Shown here: piece by piece, positions 1 to 5,738 of the stretch | Layout: each line of letters starts with the position of its first letter | Numbering within the stretch: position 1 is the stretch's first letter | Assembly (NCBI GenBank): GCA_964449305.1 | Contig: CAYUYM010000155.1 | Coordinates: forward strand, 1 to 8,201 | Source of the DNA: CAYUYM01 sp964449305 | Lineage (GTDB): Bacteria; Bacteroidota; Ignavibacteria; SZUA-365; CAYQST01 | Length of the DNA stretch: 8,201 nucleotides | Reading direction: 5' to 3' | Translations under genes and position numbers: made by a program | Notes under the pieces: model-generated | The model's database searches: none | What the model saw: the letters and a program-made list of their open reading frames with translations, nothing else | What the model was told of the DNA's origin: nothing

Positions 1-807
1 GTCGGCCTTGGTGGACGGGATGAGGAACTTGTGGTCGTTTCCATCCTCCCACTTCTTGGGGTCGGCATCGGGATCGTTGCCGCTCATGATGACGAACTTG
101 TACCCGATCTCCTGTGCCGCAGCCACGGAATCACGGGGAATCTTCACCACGCCGCTGTAGAAGAAGTCGGCGTTGTAGTTGCGGGAGCCGCCGTTGCCGT
201 GCTGGTCCTCGCGGTTGAGGAACAGCGTGTGTGCCCAGCTCAGGTTGCCCAGATAGCCGGGCCATGCAGCGCCGCGAACGCCCACGCGATCGGTCGCCGG
301 ATTGAACGCTTCCCAGCCCTGCATGTTGACGCGGACCCACACGGCGATCGAATCGGCGCCGACGCTCCACGGTTTCCAGAACTGGTCCTGCTTGTCCTTC
401 GATCCGTTGATGAACTGCAGCGGGACGATCATGTCAGCGGTGCCGGTCTGCAGAATGCGGTTGCCATCCGGAAGGATGTCGTTCTCCCAGCCCTTGTGTT
501 CCTGGTCACCCGAGGCCGAGGCCGCATTGGTGAAGAACTTGTACTGGACCTTGGCGTTGACGGGGAAATCGACCGTGGCGGTCCAGTAGTCGCCGCCGAC
601 GTTGGTCAGTGTCACTCCTGTCGAGCCGTCCCAGGTGAGCGGTGCAGTGTCGCCCCGCATCTGGATCACGGCCTTGTCCGGCCACAGGGTGTCCGGAACT
701 GTCGCGGAATTCACGAGAAACGTGACCTTCACGGTGGACTGGGCGAATGCCGGGCCCACGAGGATCAGGGTCAGGAGCAGCATGTACAGTCCATGCATTT
801 TTTTCAT
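1..807 (-). CDS. Secreted protein with tandem starch-binding-like (CBM-type) modules, C-terminus off window
   Basis: The frame is open for 269 codons from ATG at 807 to the left edge with no stop, so the C-terminal part is missing. A Shine-Dalgarno GAGGAG (815-820) lies 7 nt before this ATG, which decides the start over the Met at codon 4. Residues 1-22 are a signal peptide (MKK, a Leu-rich core, AFA|Q cleavage). Residues about 25-130 and 150-265 look like two related beta-sandwich modules: VKVTFLVN and IAVWVRVNMQGW openings, VIQMRGD and RVGVRGA strands, and VQYKFF and IGYKFVI late strands. This pattern is typical of starch/glycogen-binding-like domains in FCB surface proteins, where module 2 has the usual 'VxMxxxxFNPATDxVxVRG' form. 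The likely place of action is the cell surface or outside the cell. Such proteins often end in a T9SS sorting domain, which would lie beyond the edge. The ligand is unknown, the modules may be purely structural, and no catalytic domain is visible. It starts 123 nt after the PorV-like gene and may be transcribed separately. Confidence 0.82.
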   Translation of the reverse strand, partial: MKKMHGLYMLLLTLILVGPAFAQSTVKVTFLVNSATVPDTLWPDKAVIQMRGDTAPLTWDGSTGVTLTNVGGDYWTATVDFPVNAKVQYKFFTNAASASGDQEHKGWENDILPDGNRILQTGTADMIVPLQFINGSKDKQDQFWKPWSVGADSIAVWVRVNMQGWEAFNPATDRVGVRGAAWPGYLGNLSWAHTLFLNREDQHGNGGSRNYNADFFYSGVVKIPRDSVAAAQEIGYKFVIMSGNDPDADPKKWEDGNDHKFLIPSTKAD

Positions 808-930
808 CGAAGCACTCCTCTTTGTGAGAGATGATACATGAGACACAGAAAACGATGTCGTTGGTGGTGGGTTTGGGCACTGGGAAAACTCCATGGTAGG
901 GAATCCCAAAATGCACGGCAAATGTCCGAA
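808..930. other. Intergenic gap of 123 nt between the PorV-like and CBM-like genes
   Basis: This is the only sizeable non-coding stretch in the window, and it looks more AT-rich than the flanking genes. On the minus strand a weak sigma70-like pair can be drawn: TTGCCG (916-921), a 17-nt spacer, then TACCAT (893-898), each matching 4 of 6 consensus bases. It would leave a leader of about 80 nt. No match to the Bacteroidetes -7 consensus (TAnnTTTG) was found. A small palindrome GGGATTCCC lies inside the spacer. There is no GC hairpin followed by a T-tract, so no intrinsic terminator for the upstream operon is evident. Either the downstream gene has its own promoter or it is read through from the operon. 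Confidence 0.4.
815..820 (-). promoter_or_regulatory. Shine-Dalgarno of the CBM-like gene
   Basis: The minus strand reads AAAGAGGAG followed by 7 nt and then ATG at 807. It supports the MKKMHG start rather than the internal Met at codon 4. Confidence 0.75.
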
Positions 931-1953
931 TCAGAAGATCACACCGAGCGTGATCGTGTGCACCTCCTTGAGTCGGCCGAAGTCCTGGTACGCATAGTCG
1001 ATGGCGGCGGCGATGCTGCCGAAGAGCGGGTATTTCAGACCCAGCCCCGCCGTCAGGCCCTCCTCGCTGTCCTTCATGAACAGGGCCTTGTATCCGCCGC
1101 GCACGAAGAAGATGTCGCGAAAGGCGAGTTCCGCTCCGAGGTTGACGTGCTCGTCGTTGTCGTTCGGCCGCACGGCGTCCACGGCGGTGGTGATGGCGAA
1201 CATGTCGTTCCGCACCAGGTCGTAGGCCGCACCGACACGGAAGAAGAGCGGGAGCTCCCAGGAGTCGGTCTTGAGCGTGGCGACGATGGTCTTGTTGCCG
1301 CCCGTGGTGCCCGGATCGATGTCGATCCGCTGCACAAGGTCCTTCCCGTCGAGGCGCATGTCACTGCCGAAGTTGGAGATGCTCATGCCGAGGCGGAGGC
1401 CGTTGAACGGGGTGATGAAGTACAACCCCACATCGAAGCCGATGGCCGTGGCCGATTCGTTCCAGATGCGCTGGGAGATGTACTTCACCGAGCCGCCGAT
1501 GGAGAAGCGGTCGGTGAGGTTGCGGGAGTAGGAGATGGCGATGGCCAGATCCTGGGCGTCCCAGATCTGCCCGGTGCCCTCCGGGTTGGTGACGGTGTTC
1601 ACCGGCTCGTCGCCATAGGCGAGCTGGGTCATGCTGAGGCCGATGGTGTTGTCGGCATCGAGCGCCACTTTGAGCCCCACCCAGTTGAAGTCCGTTCCAA
1701 CGTGCCAGCCGGTGTGCGAGGCCATCACCTCCGACCCGCCCGAGCGTGAGAGCGCACCGGGGTTCCAGTAGATGGATGTCACATCTGAGGCGGAGGCCGT
1801 GAATGCCCCGCCCATGGCCACGGCGCGCGGGCCGATGCCGATGCCGAGGAACGGTGCGGCGGTGGTGCCCACCTTCGTCTGTGCGGTGAGGTGAAGCGTG
1901 AGCGCGAGAAGGCCGACAAGGACCGATGCGGAGATTCTGCTGATCGTGTTCAT
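931..1953 (-). CDS. PorV/PorQ-family outer-membrane beta-barrel protein
   Basis: The protein has 340 aa. ATG at 1953 is chosen because it follows AGAGGGGG by 7 nt and opens directly into a signal peptide (residues 1-24, LTA|Q cleavage); an in-frame extension upstream to 2076 would lie inside the preceding gene and bury the signal peptide. The family signature is at residues 35-68: FLGIGIGPRAVAMGGAF, then a stretch with SIYWNPGAL, characteristic of PorV/PorQ-like (UPF0164/FadL-related) barrels. The C-terminal strands (FRDIFFVRGGYKALF; AIDYAYQDFG; HTITLGVIF) alternate polar and apolar residues, and the protein ends in Phe, as outer-membrane barrels do. Known family role: PorV carries T9SS cargo from the translocon to the surface attachment machinery; FCB genomes often encode several paralogues. 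Its position 14 nt after a gene for a T9SS-type cargo suggests a dedicated export partner, which is inference. PorV and PorQ subtypes cannot be separated by eye, so no symbol is given. Frame intact. Confidence 0.9.
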   Translation of the reverse strand: MNTISRISASVLVGLLALTLHLTAQTKVGTTAAPFLGIGIGPRAVAMGGAFTASASDVTSIYWNPGALSRSGGSEVMASHTGWHVGTDFNWVGLKVALDADNTIGLSMTQLAYGDEPVNTVTNPEGTGQIWDAQDLAIAISYSRNLTDRFSIGGSVKYISQRIWNESATAIGFDVGLYFITPFNGLRLGMSISNFGSDMRLDGKDLVQRIDIDPGTTGGNKTIVATLKTDSWELPLFFRVGAAYDLVRNDMFAITTAVDAVRPNDNDEHVNLGAELAFRDIFFVRGGYKALFMKDSEEGLTAGLGLKYPLFGSIAAAIDYAYQDFGRLKEVHTITLGVIF

Positions 1954-1960
1954 GACGCTG

Positions 1961-1968
1961 CCCCCTCT
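1961..1968 (-). promoter_or_regulatory. Shine-Dalgarno of the PorV-like gene, overlapping the upstream stop
   Basis: Minus-strand AGAGGGGG lies 7 nt before ATG at 1953. Its first A is the last base of the TGA stop (1970-1968) of the preceding 1251-aa gene. This supports translational coupling and the short start. Confidence 0.65.
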
Positions 1969-4900
1969 CACTTGATGATGCCGATTTTGCCGGACTTTGA
2001 TCCGACAGGTGATTCGACCACATAGAAATAGACACCGAAGGCGATGTCGAGATTCTCCTTCGATTTGAGATTCCATGACACGGTGCCGTCGTTGATGTCG
2101 GAAGCGTGCCGGAGCGTGATCACGTGCTCACCGCGGGCGGTGTAGATGTGGATCACCGCCTGCGCAGGCAGATGGATGAAGTCCACCTTGCGCTCGCCGC
2201 GTCCCGAGGTCACCAGTGGCGGAAGGGCCGATTCATGCGTGGTCGCCGAAACGTAGGGGTTGGGGACGACGCGGATGTTCTGCATCTCGAACTTCGCCTT
2301 CTCCTCGTCCACCTTCGGCAGGGCGGGCGAGAAGGTGTACACATCACCCGCCCGGAAGGGCTTCGACGTGCGGCACACGAGCCTGTCACCGTCGCTGTAG
2401 TCATACACGCGGTCGGGTGGCTCCGTGGGGCGGTTCACAAAGGACATGGTCCAGGTGAAGAAGGGTCGGCCCCCGCGGTCGAGGTCGAAGAGGGAGAGCT
2501 CGTCGTTCGAGGAGAGCCTCCCGTTGCCGTCGGTGTCCGTGAAGATGAAGGGGATCTTGTGCCCCTCGGTGGTGTTGATCACCGTGAAGTTCACGGGCAG
2601 TGCGGGCGCACCATACAGCGCGGCCGACGTGTCGATGATGCCGTTCGCGAAGCGGATCTCATAGTCCGACGGATACCGGATGCCGCGGAGCGTGTCGGGC
2701 GGGATAAGCACGTTCGTCGTGGCGAAGGTGTAGATCATCGCCTTCGTCGGGTCACTGAAGCCCGACAACGTGTCGATGATTTTGATCTGCCACATGTTCG
2801 CGAACACAAGCTGCAGCCCGTCGAACACGTCAGCGTCCAGCGCCTCGCTCACCCACGGGCTGTTGCGGATGTACGGGGACTGGTGGATCGGGTTGTACTC
2901 GTAGAGCACGGTGTACTCGCCTGTGATGCCGACGGGGCGCAGCTCGCCGCGCTTCTCGTCGAGGTGGTACTTCGAGGGATCCACCGGGCCGCCGGCGTTC
3001 TTCACGAGCACACTCGCGGGGATGATGTTCGTGTGCGGCAGGCGCACAGCCACGGTGTCCTTGAAGGTGAAGGCAAAGGACTGCTGTGTCTTGTTGCGCA
3101 CGGTGTAGGTGGCGGTGATCTGTGCCACCTCGTTGAGGTCGTCCGGATCCCGCTTCCCGTTGCGGTCGTTGTCGATGCCGTCGGTCGCGATGTCGGTGAA
3201 GGTGATCTCGTAGGTGTCGCCCTGCAACGCCATCGGATCCTCCACATGGTAGCCGACCGAGCCGGTGGCGAAGGAGGACTGCGGCGGGATGACGGTCTGG
3301 CGTGCCGGATCGAGGTAGCCGGCGACGGGGGCGTTCGGCACGACGCGCACGGTGTTGATGTCGAGCTCCGCGGAGCCGTCGGCAAGGATCTTGATGCGCT
3401 TCGAGTTCTCCGCCGGGAAGATGTCGGTGCGCTCGTTGCCGCGGTCATAGGCCACGATGGCATAGTAGTACGTGCGGCCGTTCTCCACATCGAGGTCGGT
3501 GAAGGAGTGCACGAGGCCGCTGTTGGAGCCGAGGTAGAAGGAGCGGCCGGAGACCGTCTCGAAAAGCTCGGGCGAGGCGCGGAAGTAGCCCTTCACCGAG
3601 TCGATGAGGTCCATCTGTGCGATCGGCTTGTAGGCCACGATGATGCCGTCGGCATCGGTGATCTTCGCGGCGTCCACGAAGTTCGGATCCGTGGCCTTGT
3701 AGATCTTGTAGCCCTGGAAGTCGTATTCGCGGAGCACGGGGTCGTAGGACTTCTCGGAGCGGCGGTCCCAGTAGAGGGTCACCTTGCCGTCGCCGGGCAC
3801 CGCAGTCAGCGTCGGCTTGTCGGGGGCCACGGGGAAGCGGTAGTTGCTGTTGTAGATCTTCTGCACGGTGACGCGGTGCTTGAGCAGGTCCGCCAGATCC
3901 TCCTCGAAGCCCCCCGCACCACCGCCAAAGACGAGTGCGAGCGAGAAGCGCTCGGTGCGTCCGGCGAGCAGCGGGAAGTATCCGGAGCCGTAGATGAAGT
4001 CACCATCTTCGCCGCGTGTCGGGCGGTTGTTGATGATGGACTTCGGCACGTCGAAGAAGCCTGGTGCGAGCCGCTTCCAGAGCTCCTCATCGTCGGCCAG
4101 GCTGATGTCGCCCGCCGGCGTGAAGTACTGGAAGCTCGTCAGGCCGATCTGGTCGGACTCATCCACATCCGTCTTGTCGATGTTCGCCTCGCCCGGCAGG
4201 CCGGTGTCGGTGGGGCCGGGTTCGTAGCCGGATGTCGGTGCTCCGTCGCCCTCGCCGTGGTCGCGCGTGTTGGGCACGCCGTCGCGACCGAGGTCGTCGA
4301 AGTCGATGTTCCAGTCGTTGTCGTTGTCGATCATGTCGTCGCGCCGCTCGTCGATCATGCGATCCATCGTGCCGCCGCCGTTCGCGTAGTCCACGTACCG
4401 CACAGGCCGGAGGATGTCGATGAGGGTGTTGCCCTGGGCGTCGCGCTTGAGCTGGTTGTAATGGAGGTAGTAGTTCTCGTCGATCACGCCGTCAAGATCG
4501 TTGTCCACGCCATCGTAGGCGTTCGGATTCACGATGAGGTTGTTCGATCCGTCACGAATGATGTTGCCCTCCGCCAGCTTCGTCGAGCCCGGCACCACCA
4601 CGATGTCGGCGCCGCGCGTGTGGATGGTCGTCTGCGAGGCCGGCATGTCCACGATGCTGCGGGTGTAGTTGTCGTTGACGATCACGAGCCGGTCGCCCGC
4701 GCGAACCACGGTGGAGTCGAAGCTCGTCTTCTGGAAGTACGGGGCCGAGGCCATGATGCCCGCGTCGTTGTCGTTGTCGATGCCGTCAAAGGGATTGCCC
4801 GGCGACTCGAGAAAGGCGTATCCAACAAGGCCCACAGGGCCGACCCAGCTTGGGTTGCGCATGTTGTTGTCGGGATAGTCGCCCGTGTAGGTCAGGTCGA

Positions 4901-5723
4901 GGTTGACATCGAAGAAGGAGAAGTCGTCGTCGTATTCGGACGGGGAGTTGTCGGAACCCGTCACGCCGATGTAGGTGCCCACAAGCATGCCGAACACGGC
5001 GCGGGTGTAGTCCGTGGTGCCGGTGTTCGAGATCTCGTAGAGCCAGAAGATGTTGTCCTGGGCCAGGAACTGCGCCCACTGGAGCGCGCGCACGCGCATC
5101 TCGATGCCGAGGCCGTTGCGCGAGGGGTTGCGGGAATCAGGTTTGAAGGCCACGTTCCAGAGGTTGTTGGACGCGACGTTGAACTTCTCGTCGTTGTTGT
5201 CGTCCATCACGAAGTAGGTCTCCTCGTCGCTGCTGCCGGACTTGCCGAAGTAGCCGTTCCAGAAGCCGCGCCAGCCCGGGTCGGTCGGGTCTTTGAGCTT
5301 GTCGGGCCAGGTGACGGGCCAGGTGCGTGGGTCGGTGAGGATGGCGACACCCTGCTGCGAGGTGTTCAGGTAGCCGCCCACTGGTTCGAAGGTCCAGGGC
5401 TTGCCGGAGGGCGATTCGTCGCGGCGCTTCGTCGGGCGGTCCACCGGGCAGGTGATGACGCTGTGCCAGGTCTTGTTCTGGTCCGTGACCTCGGCGCCCA
5501 CGAAGGGCGAGACGTCGCCGAGGTAGCCGTTGTTGTCGTAGATCCAGGCGCCGCGCGGGCCGCCGGTGGCGGGCTGGCCGATCACGCCCCAGTTGCCGAA
5601 CACGGTTTTCACGCGGTTGCCTGCCACGATGTTGGAGCGGCGATACTCGCGGCCGCTCTGGGCGGAGGCGGTGATCGAGGTGAGGAGGAGAAGGGAGGCG
5701 GTGATGGCGAAGATGCGTTTCAT
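1968..5723 (-). CDS. Large secreted multidomain protein with FN3-like domain and T9SS C-terminal sorting domain
   Basis: The protein has 1251 aa. ATG at 5723 follows GGGAGGAG by 7 nt and opens into a signal peptide (residues 1-21, ASA|Q cleavage). Residues 22 to about 310 are a Trp/Asn/Asp-rich region I cannot name, with WPVTWPD and GWRGFWNGYFG near 135-160. Asp-rich motifs of the DGxDNDxDG type occur at 313-320, 404-416, 462-477 and 848-862, and an EF-hand/dockerin-like loop at 1063-1074. Residues about 634-762 form a fibronectin type III-like domain (KVTLYWD, FQGYKIYKATDP, TYYYAIVAYD). Residues about 1149-1251 resemble a type A T9SS sorting domain: RVVPNPYV, VDFIHLP, IHIYTARGEHV, VSWNLKSKENLDIAFGVYFY, GKIGIIK. 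Similar large proteins are common in Ignavibacteria-like FCB genomes, but I know of no established function. The protein is expected to be exported by the Sec system, then by T9SS, and displayed on or released from the surface. It sits 15 nt after a TonB-dependent receptor and 14 nt before a PorV-like gene, which suggests a receptor-associated surface protein. No catalytic motif was seen. Frame intact. Confidence 0.88.
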   Translation of the reverse strand: MKRIFAITASLLLLTSITASAQSGREYRRSNIVAGNRVKTVFGNWGVIGQPATGGPRGAWIYDNNGYLGDVSPFVGAEVTDQNKTWHSVITCPVDRPTKRRDESPSGKPWTFEPVGGYLNTSQQGVAILTDPRTWPVTWPDKLKDPTDPGWRGFWNGYFGKSGSSDEETYFVMDDNNDEKFNVASNNLWNVAFKPDSRNPSRNGLGIEMRVRALQWAQFLAQDNIFWLYEISNTGTTDYTRAVFGMLVGTYIGVTGSDNSPSEYDDDFSFFDVNLDLTYTGDYPDNNMRNPSWVGPVGLVGYAFLESPGNPFDGIDNDNDAGIMASAPYFQKTSFDSTVVRAGDRLVIVNDNYTRSIVDMPASQTTIHTRGADIVVVPGSTKLAEGNIIRDGSNNLIVNPNAYDGVDNDLDGVIDENYYLHYNQLKRDAQGNTLIDILRPVRYVDYANGGGTMDRMIDERRDDMIDNDNDWNIDFDDLGRDGVPNTRDHGEGDGAPTSGYEPGPTDTGLPGEANIDKTDVDESDQIGLTSFQYFTPAGDISLADDEELWKRLAPGFFDVPKSIINNRPTRGEDGDFIYGSGYFPLLAGRTERFSLALVFGGGAGGFEEDLADLLKHRVTVQKIYNSNYRFPVAPDKPTLTAVPGDGKVTLYWDRRSEKSYDPVLREYDFQGYKIYKATDPNFVDAAKITDADGIIVAYKPIAQMDLIDSVKGYFRASPELFETVSGRSFYLGSNSGLVHSFTDLDVENGRTYYYAIVAYDRGNERTDIFPAENSKRIKILADGSAELDINTVRVVPNAPVAGYLDPARQTVIPPQSSFATGSVGYHVEDPMALQGDTYEITFTDIATDGIDNDRNGKRDPDDLNEVAQITATYTVRNKTQQSFAFTFKDTVAVRLPHTNIIPASVLVKNAGGPVDPSKYHLDEKRGELRPVGITGEYTVLYEYNPIHQSPYIRNSPWVSEALDADVFDGLQLVFANMWQIKIIDTLSGFSDPTKAMIYTFATTNVLIPPDTLRGIRYPSDYEIRFANGIIDTSAALYGAPALPVNFTVINTTEGHKIPFIFTDTDGNGRLSSNDELSLFDLDRGGRPFFTWTMSFVNRPTEPPDRVYDYSDGDRLVCRTSKPFRAGDVYTFSPALPKVDEEKAKFEMQNIRVVPNPYVSATTHESALPPLVTSGRGERKVDFIHLPAQAVIHIYTARGEHVITLRHASDINDGTVSWNLKSKENLDIAFGVYFYVVESPVGSKSGKIGIIK
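1971..2279 (-). other. T9SS-type C-terminal sorting domain of the 1251-aa protein
   Basis: This covers residues about 1149-1251. The order of elements fits the type A sorting domain: an entry segment NIRVVPNPYV, a strand with LP before a turn, the strand IHIYTARGEHVITL, a short polar turn, VSWNL, AFGVYFYVVE, and a terminal GKIGIIK. In known T9SS cargo this domain directs outer-membrane translocation and is cleaved off on the surface. Assignment is by motif order; no profile search was possible. Confidence 0.8.
2502..2537 (-). other. EF-hand/dockerin-like calcium-binding loop
   Basis: Residues 1063-1074 read DTDGNGRLSSND. Asp at positions 1 and 3, Asn at 5, Gly at 6, a hydrophobic residue at 8 and Asp at 12 fit the 12-residue calcium loop of EF-hand and dockerin modules. 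Only a single loop is seen, so it is not a full dockerin. Confidence 0.55.
3138..3182 (-). repeat. Asp-rich DGIDNDxNG motif, copy 4
   Basis: Residues 848-862 read DGIDNDRNGKRDPDD. The DNA at 3165-3182 is identical over 18 bp to 4770-4787, which encodes part of copy 1. A calcium- or metal-binding surface loop is likely by analogy with thrombospondin-type-3 and MopE-like DGxDND motifs. Confidence 0.55.
3438..3824 (-). other. Fibronectin type III-like domain of the 1251-aa protein
   Basis: This covers residues about 634-762. It opens with a Pro-rich linker (PDKPTLTAVPGDGKV) and has the B-strand Trp in KVTLYWD, FQGYKIYKATDP matching the 'GYxIYRS' strand, and TYYYAIVAYD matching the Tyr-rich F strand. 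The domain is longer than the usual 90 residues because of an insert between about 680 and 735. FN3 modules in secreted bacterial proteins are usually spacers or binding modules. Confidence 0.7.
4293..4340 (-). repeat. Asp-rich DNDND motif, copy 3
   Basis: Residues 462-477 read DDMIDNDNDWNIDFDD, followed by a further acidic stretch to about 494. The DNA at 4314-4331 is identical over 18 bp to 4764-4781 in copy 1. Confidence 0.5.
4476..4514 (-). repeat. Asp-rich DGVDNDLDG motif, copy 2
   Basis: Residues 404-416 read DGVDNDLDGVIDE, the most complete copy. It fits the DGxDNDxDGxIDE pattern found in secreted proteins and in the MopE-type putative metal-binding motif, although the Cys present in MopE-type motifs is replaced by Leu here. 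Confidence 0.6.
4764..4787 (-). repeat. Asp-rich DGIDNDND motif, copy 1
   Basis: Residues 313-320 read DGIDNDND. The copy is short and lacks the trailing IDE. It shares 18-bp identical DNA segments with copies 3 and 4. Confidence 0.5.
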
Positions 5724-5730
5724 GTCGGTG

Positions 5731-5738
5731 CTCCTCCC
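5731..5738 (-). promoter_or_regulatory. Shine-Dalgarno of the 1251-aa protein, abutting the receptor stop
   Basis: Minus-strand GGGAGGAG begins immediately after the receptor's TAA stop (5741-5739) and lies 7 nt before ATG at 5723. This is a strong site that supports translational coupling of the two genes. Confidence 0.8.

Noticed and set aside
31..834. 267-codon ORF on the plus strand
   Set aside because: It is antisense to the CBM-like gene, which has a signal peptide, a Shine-Dalgarno site and domain matches. The plus-strand product has no recognisable motif and the His/Arg/Val-rich make-up of a GC-rich shadow.
888..911. Possible terminator hairpin around GGGATTCCC
   Set aside because: The palindrome has only 4-bp arms with a 1-nt loop, and the T-run lies before rather than after it in the transcribed direction, so it does not fit an intrinsic terminator.
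838..1749. 303-codon ORF on the plus strand, almost end to end with the previous one
   Set aside because: It lies antisense to the PorV-like gene. Its composition (runs of V, G, E, D, R and H) is that of a complementary-strand shadow, and no Shine-Dalgarno sequence or domain supports it.
1361..2035. 224-codon minus-strand ORF overlapping the PorV-like gene
   Set aside because: It is another reading frame over the PorV-like coding sequence, rich in Arg/His/Pro. The correct frame has a signal peptide and family motifs.
1954..2076. N-terminal extension of the PorV-like protein to a start at 2076
   Set aside because: The added 41 residues overlap the end of the 1251-aa gene and push the signal peptide inside the protein. 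ATG at 1953 has its own Shine-Dalgarno.
4314..4781. Identical 18-bp DNA repeats (for example 4314-4331 and 4764-4781) as a mobile or recombination element
   Set aside because: They are in frame and encode the same Asp-Asn motif, so protein-level repetition with shared codon choice explains them; no flanking inverted repeats or target duplications are seen.
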